A DNA stretch of 64,000 nucleotides, from the NCBI RefSeq assembly GCF_001279585.1, contig NZ_LGEC01000070.1, positions 1 to 64,000 of the forward strand, in the 5' to 3' direction. Shown piece by piece: positions 43,465 through 51,825 of the stretch. A model generated the notes under the pieces. The model had not been told where the DNA came from, did not search any database, and saw only the letters and a program-made list of their open reading frames with translations. A program made the position numbers and the translations under genes. The first letter of the stretch is position 1. Every line of letters begins with the position of its first letter. Source of the DNA: Nocardiopsis sp. NRRL B-16309. Its GTDB lineage: Bacteria; Actinomycetota; Actinomycetes; Streptosporangiales; Streptosporangiaceae.

Positions 43465-44337
43465 TCAGTCGGCGGTGACCCCGTGCACGAGGTCGTAGAC
43501 CCGGCGCTTGGGCACGCCCGACTCCTTGGCCACCCGGACGATGGCCTCCTTGCGGCGCACGCCCTCGTCCTCCAGTGCGGCGACCGCGGCGACCAGGTCC
43601 GCCGGGCCGACCTGCTCCGGGCGGACGCGCACGCCCTCCACCACCACGGAGATCTCCCCGCGCACGCCCTCGGCGGCCCAGGCGGCGAGTTCGCCCAGCC
43701 CGCCCCGGCGCACCTGCTCGTAGGTCTTGGTCAGCTCCCGGCACACCGCCGCGCGCCGGTCGGCGCCGAAGGCCCGGGCCATCGCCTCCAGGGTGGCGGC
43801 GATCCGGTGCGGGCTCTCGAAGAACACCATGGTGCGGCGCTCGCCGGCCAGCTCCTCCAGGTAGCCCGCCAGCCCCTTGCGGGGCGGGAAGCCCTCGAAG
43901 CAGAAGCGGTCCGTGGGCAGGCCGGAGACGACCAGCGCGGTGGTCACGGCGGACGGACCCGGGATCGACGTGACCGGGATGTCCTCCTCGGCGCAGGCCG
44001 CGGTCAGCCGGTAGCCCGGGTCGGAGACGCCGGGCATGCCCGCGTCGGTCACCACCAGGACGTCCGTACCGCCGCGCAGATCGGCCATCAGGTCGTCCGT
44101 GCGCCTGGACTCGTTGGCGTCGTAGTAGGACACCACCCGGGCGCCCTCCTCCCCGCCCAGGCGCACTCCCGCGCGGGAGGCGAACTGGCGTAGCCTGCGG
44201 GTGTCCTCCGCGGCGATGACGCGAGCGGTCTCCAGCGCGCGCAGCAGTCTGGGCGGCGCGTCGCCCGCGTTTCCGATGGGAAGCCCGGCGAGCGTCAACG
44301 TCCCGAACCCCTCCCCACGGCCTGCACCCTCAACCAC
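43465..44337 (-). CDS. rsmI: 16S rRNA (cytidine(1402)-2'-O)-methyltransferase RsmI
   Basis: SAM-dependent tetrapyrrole-methylase-fold enzyme that methylates the ribose of C1402 of 16S rRNA; 290 residues. Motifs are LTLAGLPIGNAGDAPPRLLRAL, AAEDTRRLRQ, VVTDAGMPGVSDPGYRL, FEGFPPRKG and the catalytic-loop FFESPHRIAATL. The C-terminus (RKEAIVRVAKESGVPKRRVYDLV) is the usual helical tail. The start is GTG 44337. It is divergent from the protein mannosyltransferase, a common actinobacterial arrangement. Confidence 0.95.
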   Translation of the reverse strand: MVEGAGRGEGFGTLTLAGLPIGNAGDAPPRLLRALETARVIAAEDTRRLRQFASRAGVRLGGEEGARVVSYYDANESRRTDDLMADLRGGTDVLVVTDAGMPGVSDPGYRLTAACAEEDIPVTSIPGPSAVTTALVVSGLPTDRFCFEGFPPRKGLAGYLEELAGERRTMVFFESPHRIAATLEAMARAFGADRRAAVCRELTKTYEQVRRGGLGELAAWAAEGVRGEISVVVEGVRVRPEQVGPADLVAAVAALEDEGVRRKEAIVRVAKESGVPKRRVYDLVHGVTAD

Positions 44338-44447
44338 TGTGATCCCCGTCCTGTCACGCTACGGTTGGCTCATTACGCCACCCGAAACCTGGTTTCGCGG
44401 TCCGTCCGCAATGGACAACCATCTCCGACCCCAACCTACGAGCCGAG

Positions 44448-46082
44448 ATGACCACCACCGCACTTTCCTCCGAGGTCGACCCGCCGACCCCACCCGCACG
44501 GTCCCGCGCGGCCGCCCTCCGCGCCCGCCTGTCCCCACCCACCACGACCTGGTGGGTGGGCTGGCTCGGGGCCTTCCTGGTCACCGCCTTCGCCGGCGCG
44601 CTGCGCTTCTACCGCCTCGGCGAGCCCGACCGGATCTACTTCGACGAGACCTACTACGCCAAGGACGCCTACGGGCTCCAGGCATACGGCTACGAGCACG
44701 ACTCCCTGGAGAACGCCGACCAGCTGCTCGGCCAGGGGCCCGTCGACTTCTTCGACGGTAGCGGCGACTTCGTCGTCCACCCGCCGGTCGGCAAGTGGAT
44801 GATCGCCCTCGGCGACTGGCTGTGGGCGCTCCTGCCGTTCGGTGAGTCCATGACCCCCGAGGCCTGGCGGTTCGCCTCCGCGCTGGCGGGCGTGGCGACC
44901 GTGTTCATCCTGGTGCGGCTGGCGACCCGCATGACCCGCTCGGTGCTGCTGGGCTGCACCGCGGGTCTGATCCTGGCCCTGGACGGACTGCACTTCACGC
45001 TGAGCCGGATCGCGATGGTGGACGTCTTCCTCACCCTGTGGGTGGTGGCGGGGTTCGCGTGCCTGGTGGTCGACCGCGACGCCACCCGGGAGCGGCTGGC
45101 GCGGCTGAGCGAGGCGGGGGTCGACGTCACGACCCGGTGGTGGCTGGGCGCGCGCTGGTGGCGGCTCGCGGCCGGCCTGTGCTTCGGGCTCGCGGTCGGT
45201 ACGAAGTGGTCGGCCCTGTTCTTCGTGGCGGCCTTCGGCCTGCTGACGGTGGCGTGGGACTACGGCGCGCGGCGCAGCGTGGGACAGCGGAGGCCGATGG
45301 GGCGGTGGCTGCTGGTCGACGCGATCCCGGCGTTCCTCCAGACGGTGGTGGTGGCCGGGATCGTCTACGTGGTGTCGTGGACCGGGTGGCTGGTCACCCG
45401 GGGCGGCTACAACCGCGGTTTCGCCGACGGCATGGCGCCGGACTGGCTGCCCGCGCCGGTGGCGGGGCCGCTGGAGGCGTTCATCGGACTGGCGGACTAC
45501 CACGACCGGATGATGAACTTCCACAGCGGCCTGACCAGCGACCACTCCTACATCTCGGCGCCGTGGGAGTGGCTGGTCATGCGCACCCCGGTGATGTTCG
45601 CCTACGAGGGCGAGGCCGTGGGGTGCCCGTCGGGCGACTGCGTGGCCTCGGTGGTCTCCATCGGCACCCCGGTCCTGTGGTGGATCAGCATCCTGGCGGT
45701 CTGCGTGATGCTCGGCTGGTGGGCGACCTTCCGCGACTGGCGGGCCGGCGCGGTCCTGCTCGCGGTGGCGGCGGGGTGGCTGCCCTGGTTCGCCTTCCCG
45801 GACCGTCCGATGTTCCTCTTCTACGCCCTGCCCGTCCTGCCGTTCCTGGTCCTGGCCATCGTGCTGATGCTCGGGCTGGTGATGGACGCCGGAGAGAACA
45901 ACGCCCGCTTCGGCCCGTACCTGCGCGCGATGGGCGGAGTCGTCTTCGGCGTGTTGTTGCTCCTGATCATCGCCCATTTCGCCTATCTCTACCCGGTACT
46001 GGCCGCCTATCCGATCGATGAGCAGTCCTGGCGGCAGCGGCTCTGGTTCGACGTGTGGATCTACGGCAACGGCTCTTCCTGA
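44448..46082 (+). CDS. pmt: Dolichyl-phosphate-mannose-protein mannosyltransferase (Pmt)
   Basis: Polyprenyl-phosphate-mannose-dependent protein O-mannosyltransferase of the GT39/GT-C type, 544 residues with about 11 membrane helices. The catalytic acidic motif is YFDETYYAKDAYG in the first external loop; VHPPVGKW, WRFASALAG, LALDGLHFTLSRIAMVDVF and GTKWSALFF follow as in the family. It glycosylates secreted proteins during Sec export. The C-terminus SWRQRLWFDVWIYG is typical. The start at 44448 lies 110 bases from rsmI. Confidence 0.95.
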   Translation: MTTTALSSEVDPPTPPARSRAAALRARLSPPTTTWWVGWLGAFLVTAFAGALRFYRLGEPDRIYFDETYYAKDAYGLQAYGYEHDSLENADQLLGQGPVDFFDGSGDFVVHPPVGKWMIALGDWLWALLPFGESMTPEAWRFASALAGVATVFILVRLATRMTRSVLLGCTAGLILALDGLHFTLSRIAMVDVFLTLWVVAGFACLVVDRDATRERLARLSEAGVDVTTRWWLGARWWRLAAGLCFGLAVGTKWSALFFVAAFGLLTVAWDYGARRSVGQRRPMGRWLLVDAIPAFLQTVVVAGIVYVVSWTGWLVTRGGYNRGFADGMAPDWLPAPVAGPLEAFIGLADYHDRMMNFHSGLTSDHSYISAPWEWLVMRTPVMFAYEGEAVGCPSGDCVASVVSIGTPVLWWISILAVCVMLGWWATFRDWRAGAVLLAVAAGWLPWFAFPDRPMFLFYALPVLPFLVLAIVLMLGLVMDAGENNARFGPYLRAMGGVVFGVLLLLIIAHFAYLYPVLAAYPIDEQSWRQRLWFDVWIYGNGSS

Positions 46083-46477
46083 GCGCCCTTCGCCGCGACC
46101 TTTCCCACCCGTCCGCCCTCCATCGCCCCGAGACGCCACGCGAAAGGGAGTGCCTCCGCCCCCGACCCCTCCGGCACCGGTTCTTTCCCGGCGAGCCCCG
46201 GACGATCTCCATTAGTCGCCCGGGGCTCGGAAATCAACACTTTCGAGTAGCCGAAACAGGACACGTGGGAAGTGTGGATTCCTCGCGGAAAAGGCTCGGC
46301 AGGGCGGGGTGCTCCCTGGTACTGTCTGCAACTGGTTGCTGTTGTTGTTTCCATGGATGCCCGAGGCGCCTCGCGGAACTGCACGTGGGCGCTGGTCGGG
46401 CCGGTCCCGTCAGTGCGGCGCCCGGCGACCCGGGGCCAGCAGGGTGCGGCCCCGCAGTAGTCCCCAAGGGAGAGCAC
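46083..46477. other. Spacer and probable 5' leader of the cold-shock gene
   Basis: 395 bases without a credible gene. The part from 46220 to 46360 is less GC-rich, with a T/G-rich stretch (GTTGCTGTTGTTGTTTCC). It probably carries the promoter and a long untranslated leader of the cold-shock gene; no known riboswitch structure was recognised. Confidence 0.5.
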
Positions 46478-46681
46478 ATGGCTCAGGGCACCGTGAAGTG
46501 GTTCAACTCTGAGAAGGGTTTCGGGTTCATCGCCGTCGAGGGTGGTCAGCCCGACGTGTTCGTCCACTACTCGGCGATCGCGGGAACCGGCTTCCGGAAC
46601 CTGGAAGAGGACCAGAAGGTCGAGTTCGACATCATCCAGGGCCCCAAGGGCCCGCAGGCGGCCGACGTTCGGACGGCCTGA
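46478..46681 (+). CDS. Cold-shock protein (CspA family)
   Basis: Single cold-shock domain of 67 residues, an RNA chaperone. RNP1 is KGFGFIAV and RNP2 is VFVHYSAI; the start GTVKWFNSEKGFGFI is diagnostic. A clear AAGGGAGAG site precedes the ATG. A hairpin follows the stop. Confidence 0.96.
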   Translation: MAQGTVKWFNSEKGFGFIAVEGGQPDVFVHYSAIAGTGFRNLEEDQKVEFDIIQGPKGPQAADVRTA

Positions 46682-46698
46682 CCTGACACAGGCGTTTC

Positions 46699-46729
46699 CC
46701 AGCCCTCCGCCCACCGTGCGGGGGGCTGG
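46699..46729 (+). terminator. Hairpin after the cold-shock gene
   Basis: CCAGCCCTCCGC pairs with GCGGGGGGCTGG (one U-G) over the loop CCACCGT, 18 bases past the stop. Confidence 0.7.
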
Positions 46730-46848
46730 TCCGCGTCCGGGGCCGGTCCGCGGTCGTGGTGCGCATGTGATCTGGACATGGTTACCCATCGGCACCGATA
46801 CCGGTAACCTCGTTGTAGCCGGTCGGTACGCGAGGGGCGGGGTCAGGC

Positions 46849-47157
46849 ATGTTCAACATCGGTGGCGGAGAGTTCGTCGTCCTGCTCATCCTCGCCTTGC
46901 TGATCTTCGGGCCCGATCAGCTCCCCAAGGCCGCGCAGCAGATCGGCCGCGTCCTGCGCCAGTTGCGGACCATGGCCAACTCCGCCACCAGCGACCTCAA
47001 GGAGGGGCTGGGCCCGGAGTTCAAGGACCTGGACGTCAAGGACCTCAACCCCAAGCGCTTCGTGCAGAAGCACTTCTGGGAGGACGAGGAGTCGGAGCGC
47101 AGGCCCGCCGCGCGGCTCAACGGCAAGCGCCCCCCGTTCGACGACGAGGCCACCTGA
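46849..47157 (+). CDS. tatB: Twin-arginine translocase subunit TatB
   Basis: Tat translocase component of 102 residues. It has one N-terminal membrane helix (GEFVVLLILALLIFGPDQLP, with the FGPxxLP hinge), an amphipathic helix (AAQQIGRVLRQLRTMANSA) and a charged cytoplasmic tail with KDLNPKRFVQKHFWED. The early Glu (GGGEF) and the tail point to TatB rather than TatA. It could serve the Tat-type carbonic anhydrase and other exported proteins. It is convergent with the next gene, which ends 14 bases away. Confidence 0.92.
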   Translation: MFNIGGGEFVVLLILALLIFGPDQLPKAAQQIGRVLRQLRTMANSATSDLKEGLGPEFKDLDVKDLNPKRFVQKHFWEDEESERRPAARLNGKRPPFDDEAT

Positions 47158-47170
47158 GCCCGCTCCGGCC

Positions 47171-47704
47171 TCAGCCGAAGAGCATCAGGACGAACAGCCC
47201 CAGGCCCATCAGGATCAGTGATCCGACGATGATGGCCGGCGACCCCACCAGCAGCACCAGGACCTCGACCGCCAGCGCCCCGCCCAGGGCCGCCGCCGGC
47301 CACGGCCAGCGCGGAGCCGCGGGCCAGTCGTGCCTGCGCTCGCGTTCGGTCGAGATGAGGAACGCCGCGCCGATGAGCACCCAGAACACCAGGTGGGCGA
47401 CGGCGCGGGTGCCGGGATCGACGTAGTCGGCCATTCCCCCGACCACCATCACGTAGGTCAGCGTGCCCGCCAGGAGCCGCCAGTGCCCGCCGCCGCGGCG
47501 CGCGGGGATGACCTTGCGGCGGGCGGGGGTGGTCCGACGGAAGCGCTCCGCGGCCACCGGCGGCCCGTCCTCCTCCGGCACGGGTTCCACGGTGGGGCGG
47601 GGCGGGGGCGAGGGCGGCTCCGGAGCGGGCGGCTCGTAGCCGCCGACCGCCTCGGGCTCGTCGGGGTACTGGGGGCCGCCGGGTTCCTGGCGGGGGTCGG
47701 ACAC
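47171..47704 (-). CDS. Four-helix membrane protein with Pro-rich N-terminus
   Basis: Protein of 177 residues. The first 70 are disordered and Pro/Glu-rich, ending in an Arg-rich patch; then come hydrophobic segments at roughly residues 75-92, 99-118, 132-150 and 152-176, arranged like two helical hairpins. No family was recognised. It is convergent with tatB, 13 bases apart, so the ends of the two transcripts probably overlap. Confidence 0.7.
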   Translation of the reverse strand: MSDPRQEPGGPQYPDEPEAVGGYEPPAPEPPSPPPRPTVEPVPEEDGPPVAAERFRRTTPARRKVIPARRGGGHWRLLAGTLTYVMVVGGMADYVDPGTRAVAHLVFWVLIGAAFLISTERERRHDWPAAPRWPWPAAALGGALAVEVLVLLVGSPAIIVGSLILMGLGLFVLMLFG

Positions 47705-47839
47705 GGGTGATCCGCCGTCCCTTCACGGTCGGCGCGGTCCGGGAGGGACCGTGTTCGTCAGTGGAGACCTACCCGCGACGCTCACGGCCCAAATCCGGCT
47801 CTTTCCCCGGGCCGCCGGAGGGCCGCCGCCGCGGAAGAA

Positions 47840-47867
47840 GCCCGGCCGATCGGCGGATCGGCCGGGC
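47840..47867 (-). terminator. 12-bp perfect hairpin
   Basis: GCCCGGCCGATC-GGCG-GATCGGCCGGGC lies 39 bases beyond the end of a 17-residue leftward ORF and 136 bases upstream of the leftward membrane protein gene. It could end the small-ORF transcript or act as an attenuator for the downstream gene. Confidence 0.6.
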
Positions 47868-47905
47868 CCACAGCGCACGGATCCGCCCGGACCCGCGTGG
47901 ACTGG

Positions 47906-47959
47906 TTACTGCCAACTCCAACCAGCGCCGATTCTGGCGTTCGGTGCATGCGTAGTCAT
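47906..47959 (-). CDS. Possible 17-residue peptide gene
   Basis: On the minus strand ATG 47959 encodes MTTHAPNARIGAGWSWQ and stops at TAA. An AAAGG site lies about 9 bases upstream and a perfect hairpin follows. The Gly-Trp-Ser-Trp end is unusual. It could be a precursor peptide, a leader peptide, or chance; there are no modification or export genes nearby. Confidence 0.35.
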   Translation of the reverse strand: MTTHAPNARIGAGWSWQ

Positions 47960-48579
47960 GGCATCTACCTTTCTCGTGGCTCCCAGCCCATCCCGGAACC
48001 AAGATGGACCATGGGCGTGTGTTCCACAAGACCCGAGGCCGAACATTCATCCCACCATGGCCGAGTGACGACCAAAGGCAGGATCCGAGGGCCGAATTCA
48101 CGGCCCGGACAGGCATTTGTGCAGCTCAGGCGGGTTCGGATTCGAGAACGCGAGAAGTGTCCTCCCCGCTGACCTGCAAAGACAACTCCTGAGTTCGGCA
48201 AAAACATTCATTCTTTGATTACGCACAGCAACGTTCCGCCAATGCGACATCGGCCGAGTTCCCCTAATGCCGGCCCGCATCGGCCCGCGCGCATCGAAAG
48301 GACGAACGGGGTCACGGCAGGCAGGAGTACCCGGACACTCGCGGATAAAACAGACCTCCCGGACTATGCTCACATACGCACCGCGTTCACCAGGCCTGCA
48401 CCGTCTGTCACAGGAATCCGGGCCCCGAAGCCTTGCGGGCGCGGGCGTGCGCGCCTCGGCCCCTGGTTTCGGTCTTGCGGTAAAGGCATTTAGCGCATGA
48501 CCAAGCCAGAGGTGCGCCTGGAACCCCGGCCGAGTCGACGGCGGAGAGGATCACGCCGGAGGCGATGCGGCGCGCGGAA
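47960..48579. other. Low-GC intergenic region
   Basis: About 600 bases, much less GC-rich than the window (notably 48170-48400), with no ORF showing codon bias on either strand. Short stretches such as GGCAAAAACATTCATTCTTT (48196-48215) look like promoter DNA. I see no repeat, tRNA or known RNA motif. It separates two leftward genes and may be the remnant of lost DNA or hold a small RNA. Confidence 0.5.
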
Positions 48580-49191
48580 TCAGGACGGCTCCCGGTCGGC
48601 GGACGCGTCGAAGAGCAGTCCGGCACTGCGCCTGGTGATGGTGAGCAGGTCGGTGTCGGCGAACAGGGCCCTGACCCCGGAGGTGTCGAGGTTCCCGTTG
48701 AGGGCCAGCGTGGCGATGCCGTGCACGATCGCCCATCCGGCCACCACGGCCGCGGCGGAGTCCTCGACGGCGACACCCCGGTCCCCGAGGGTGTCGACCC
48801 CGCCGGTGAGCTCGGCGAAGGCCGCGCCGCGGGCCGCGGCGAGTTCGGCGTCGCCCTCGTCCAGCAGCCGGGGCGCGAACATCACCTGGAAGTGCCCGGG
48901 GCGGTCCACGGCGAAGCGCACGTAGGCCACACCGGCGTCCAGCAGGCCGCCGCCCTCCGCTCGCGCGTGGCGCAGGCGCTCGGCCAGGCACCGGAAGCCC
49001 TCGACCGCCAGGGCGTTGAGGACGCCCTCACGGCCGCCGAAGTGGTGCCGGGGGGCCGTGTGGCTGACGCCGAGATCGGCGGCGAGGGAACGCAGGCTGA
49101 ACGCGTAGGGGCCTTCGCTCTCGATGACCTCGGCCGCCCTCTCCAGGACGGCGGCCCGCAGGTTTCCGTGGTGGTACGCGTCTGCTGCCAT
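48580..49191 (-). CDS. TetR/AcrR-family transcriptional regulator
   Basis: Regulator of 203 residues. The N-terminal helix-turn-helix is AAEVIESEGPYAFSLRSLAADLGVSHTAPRHHFGGREGVL; the DAYHHGNLRAAVLERA opening is typical of the subfamily with a WHG-type C-terminal domain, whose PGHFQVMFAP and AWAIVHGIATL stretches are visible here (GWAIVHG). No obvious target gene adjoins it. The start is ATG 49191. Confidence 0.9.
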   Translation of the reverse strand: MAADAYHHGNLRAAVLERAAEVIESEGPYAFSLRSLAADLGVSHTAPRHHFGGREGVLNALAVEGFRCLAERLRHARAEGGGLLDAGVAYVRFAVDRPGHFQVMFAPRLLDEGDAELAAARGAAFAELTGGVDTLGDRGVAVEDSAAAVVAGWAIVHGIATLALNGNLDTSGVRALFADTDLLTITRRSAGLLFDASADREPS

Positions 49192-49411
49192 GGGTGGACT
49201 CTACGCCGGAAAGTTGCCACCGCGAAGATCCCGGCGAGCCCTGCCCTCCCGGGGATGCGGCCCTGGGGCACGCGGGCGCGGGGGATGTAGGATGGGAGGC
49301 GTGTCCGGCCGCCCCGCCACAGGGGATAGCAGCTTCGCCGGTGACACTCGAGGCTCCGGTCCGGAGACCGCCCGCCCAGGGAACAGCGACTACGCACCGG
49401 ACCGGAACCGC

Positions 49412-49482
49412 GCGAGGGCCCGCCCCAGCAGGGACGGGCCCTCGCCCATGTGCGGCGTTGCCGTACTCTGCCGGAGTACGGC
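49412..49482. terminator. Two adjacent hairpins between tetR and tRNA-Ala
   Basis: GCGAGGGCCCG and CGGGCCCTCGC (49412-49445) form an 11-bp stem extended by three C-G pairs, and CCGTACTC-TGCCG-GAGTACGG (49461-49481) forms a second. With the next hairpin they make three in a row in a 340-base gap that has no protein gene. Confidence 0.6.
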
Positions 49483-49486
49483 ACGC

Positions 49487-49522
49487 GTGAGGCCCTGCCC
49501 CCCGAAGGGAACAGGGCCTCAC
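49487..49522 (-). terminator. Terminator of tRNA-Ala
   Basis: GTGAGGCCCTG and CAGGGCCTCAC form an 11-bp stem with a 14-base loop, starting 10 bases beyond the 3' end of the leftward tRNA. Confidence 0.75.
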
Positions 49523-49531
49523 TGTCTGCGG

Positions 49532-49605
49532 TGGAGCTATGGGGATTTGAACCCCAGACCCCCTCGATGCGAACGAGGTGCGCTACCGGACTGCGCCATA
49601 GCCCC
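49532..49605 (-). tRNA. tRNA-Ala (anticodon CGC)
   Basis: Complete cloverleaf on the minus strand: acceptor GGGGCTA/TAGCTCC with one G-U, D arm GCGC-AGTCCGGTA-GCGC, anticodon arm CCTCG-TTCGCAT-CGAGG with anticodon CGC, T arm TGGGG-TTCAAAT-CCCCA, discriminator A. CCA is not encoded. A -10-like TAGGCT (minus strand of 49621-49626) lies just upstream. Confidence 0.93.
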
Positions 49606-49750
49606 TTGAAGACGAGACACAGCCTAGCAGGAATTCTCGGATGGTCCGAACGCGCTCCGACCAGCCGTCGCCCGCCACCGCCCGAGCGCGCCCGGCGAGG
49701 GACGGTCCACCACCCTTGGCGGACGGCCCCCGGCCGCGGCCCCGTGCCGG

Positions 49751-50455
49751 TCAGTCGCCGGCGGCGCGGAGGCGGGCGTCCGCGTACTGGTCGTACACCT
49801 GGCTGCGCCGTTCCTGGAGCGCGATGACCTGGGCCAGGCGCTCGGCGTCGCGGCGCTCCTCTTCCTCCTCCGCCCGGCGGGCCATGACGGCCGCACGGCG
49901 GCGAGCCCGAAGGAGCGCCTCGCGGCGTTCGGCGTCGGCCTTGGCCGCCTCGCGCAGGAGCGCCAGGTGACCCGCGAGCAGGAGCACCGGCGGAGCGATG
50001 ACCCACCACGGCCCGAGCCCGAACGCGACCGCGACGACCGTGGCGAGGCTCACCAGGAGCAGGCCGCTGGTGCGTCGGCGCCGCCGGGCGATGACCCGGC
50101 CCCGCGACTCGCGTCCCACACGGTGGCGGCCCCGGCGCGGGTCCGCCGTCCGGACCGGCCGGTCGGGCACGGACCCTTCGACTCCCTCGTCCGCTCCGTC
50201 CCGCATGTCCTCCGCGCGCGCGCCGTACGGCTCGGTGTCGCGGACGCCGTCGTCCCGGTCGAGGTCGTCGGACCCGTCCGTGGCGTCGGCGGCCTCGCGG
50301 TCGACGTCGTCGGCCCGGGCCCCGGCGTCCTCGGTGTCCTCGTCCTCCCGGCGGTGCTCATAGGCGTCCGCCGAGTCCTTGCGCAGGAGCATCGGCACGA
50401 GCACGATGAGCCACACCACCACGATGGCGAGGTACAGAGGGGAGCTGCTCATCAC
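49751..50455 (-). CDS. sepX: Division-associated membrane protein SepX/GlpR
   Basis: Protein of 234 residues matching actinobacterial SepX/GLPR: an N-terminal membrane helix directly after the start (SPLYLAIVVVWLIVLVPMLLRK), a long acidic disordered loop (about 25-105) and an Arg-rich patch. A close pair of helices follows (about 130-170, SGLLLVSLATVVAVAFGLGPWWVIAPPVLLL), then a charged coiled coil (RREALLRARRRAAVMARRAEEEEERRDAE). In Streptomyces SepX supports FtsZ-ring assembly, and in Corynebacterium GLPR binds the gephyrin-like protein Glp. The moeA/glp gene lies 2.7 kb upstream in the same direction, which supports the call. Confidence 0.82.
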   Translation of the reverse strand: MMSSSPLYLAIVVVWLIVLVPMLLRKDSADAYEHRREDEDTEDAGARADDVDREAADATDGSDDLDRDDGVRDTEPYGARAEDMRDGADEGVEGSVPDRPVRTADPRRGRHRVGRESRGRVIARRRRRTSGLLLVSLATVVAVAFGLGPWWVIAPPVLLLAGHLALLREAAKADAERREALLRARRRAAVMARRAEEEEERRDAERLAQVIALQERRSQVYDQYADARLRAAGD

Positions 50456-50847
50456 CCCTCCTCACGATGACGGCCACTGAACATTGGTCGACGCCTCGCC
50501 GACACCGCGTCGCGTGGAACGCCTTCGGGGTTGGATGCCCCCCGACCGGACTTCGTTCCCGATCCCCCTCGGATCGGACCCGAATCCCGTGAGCCATATC
50601 CACGCGTTGGCCGCATCGTCAATGCGTCTATGTTCCGCACGGTACGACCCCGTGTCCATAAATGCGCCACATTCTGACCGGAGTGTCGCAAGATTGTGGA
50701 CCCTTAGTTTCGGTCGGTCGTCCTGGGATCGGGAAAACCCAGGTCAGACTGTGACTTCGGAGCGCGACACCAATTCAACGCAAAGTAATGAGTCAATGTG
50801 ACTAAAGAGAGGTTTAGGATCCGGATGCACCGGAGAACGGGCCATGT
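50456..50847. other. Spacer with an inverted repeat upstream of sepX
   Basis: 392 bases with no gene. The part near 50690-50830 is relatively AT-rich and contains CCTGGG-N10-CCCAGG (50722-50743). This may include the sepX promoter and an operator or the end of the acetyltransferase transcript. Confidence 0.45.
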
Positions 50848-51588
50848 TCAGTTCGACCCCGGCCGTGGACGCGCCGGATCACGCGGATCACCGCCACCGT
50901 TCGGGCCCTCGGACCCCAAAGCGGAACCAGGGTCGGAACCGGGCGTGCCCGGAGGCTCCCCCTGCGTGCCGCCCGGACCGGAGGGAGTCCCGTCGCGCCA
51001 TCTGCGCAGCAGTCCGTGGGGCACCTCCTCCGCGGTGACGGCGTAGCAGATGTGGTCGCGCCAGGCGCCGTCGATGTGCAACTGGCGCCTTCGCACCCCC
51101 TCGTCCCGAAAGCCCAGTTTGGCCACCACACGCCGGCTCGCCCGGTTCTCCGGGCGGATGTTGGCCTCGATCCGGTGCAGTCCGACGTGGAAGAACGCGT
51201 GGTCGACGGCGAGCGCGACCGCCGTCGGCGTGATCCCGCGGCCCGCGTGGCCGCTGTCCACCCAGTAGCCGACCTGAGCCGACCTGGCCGACCCCCACAC
51301 GATGGCGCCCACGGTCAGCTGGCCGACGAACCGGCCGTCGTAGGTGATGGCCCAGGGCATGGACAGCCCGTGGCGCGCCTCCCGGCGGATCGCCTGCAGC
51401 ATGCCGATGTAGGGGGACAGGCCGGTGGTGCGGAGCGGCATCTCGGGATAGGTCGGCTCCCAGGGCCGCAGCCATTCCTCGTTGCGGGCGCGGGTGTCGC
51501 GCAGTGCGACGGCGTCGCGGAGCCGCAGCGGACGCAGCACGACCGGCCCTTCCCTCAGGGTGACGGGCCACCCTTGCCTGCGATTCAC
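50848..51588 (-). CDS. rimJ: RimJ/RimL-type GNAT acetyltransferase
   Basis: GNAT acetyltransferase of the ribosomal-protein N-alanine (RimJ/RimL) group, 246 residues. The core has VVLRPLRLRDA, GYWVDSGHAGRGITPTAVALAVDHAFF (acetyl-CoA site), LHRIEANIRPENRASRRVVAKLGF and the late GAWRDHICYAVTAEE. A Gly/Pro-rich tail of 45 residues follows. GTG 51588 with GGAGGG about 6 bases upstream is the chosen start. In actinobacteria this gene is regularly found between sepX and the molybdenum-cofactor genes, as here. Confidence 0.85.
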   Translation of the reverse strand: MNRRQGWPVTLREGPVVLRPLRLRDAVALRDTRARNEEWLRPWEPTYPEMPLRTTGLSPYIGMLQAIRREARHGLSMPWAITYDGRFVGQLTVGAIVWGSARSAQVGYWVDSGHAGRGITPTAVALAVDHAFFHVGLHRIEANIRPENRASRRVVAKLGFRDEGVRRRQLHIDGAWRDHICYAVTAEEVPHGLLRRWRDGTPSGPGGTQGEPPGTPGSDPGSALGSEGPNGGGDPRDPARPRPGSN

Positions 51589-51825
51589 GACCGTCCCTCC
51601 GATGCCTCCGGCGCCGCCGTCCCGGGGTTCGACACCGGCCCCGGCGCCCCGGGACCTCTGCTGACGGTGACGCCTTCCAGTATTCCACTCCATGGGTGTG
51701 ACGTGGCGCGCGTCACCCCCGCCGACTGCGAATCGGTCGATTCAAAACTCGACTAGTCGCCCACCAAAACTGAAGCCTTGGTCAAGGAATTGCCCGCGTA
51801 CGGAATGCCCGAGGTGTGATTCCGG

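Noticed and set aside
46083..46477. Known riboswitch upstream of the cold-shock gene
   Set aside because: No conserved riboswitch core could be matched by eye; only a long leader is supported.
47840..47959. Classical trp operon attenuator
   Set aside because: The peptide has two Trp and a hairpin follows, but no tryptophan gene lies downstream and no alternative antiterminator pairing was recognised.
49532..49605. Integrated element at tRNA-Ala or tRNA-Arg
   Set aside because: No integrase, excisionase or duplicated tRNA 3' end was found near either tRNA.
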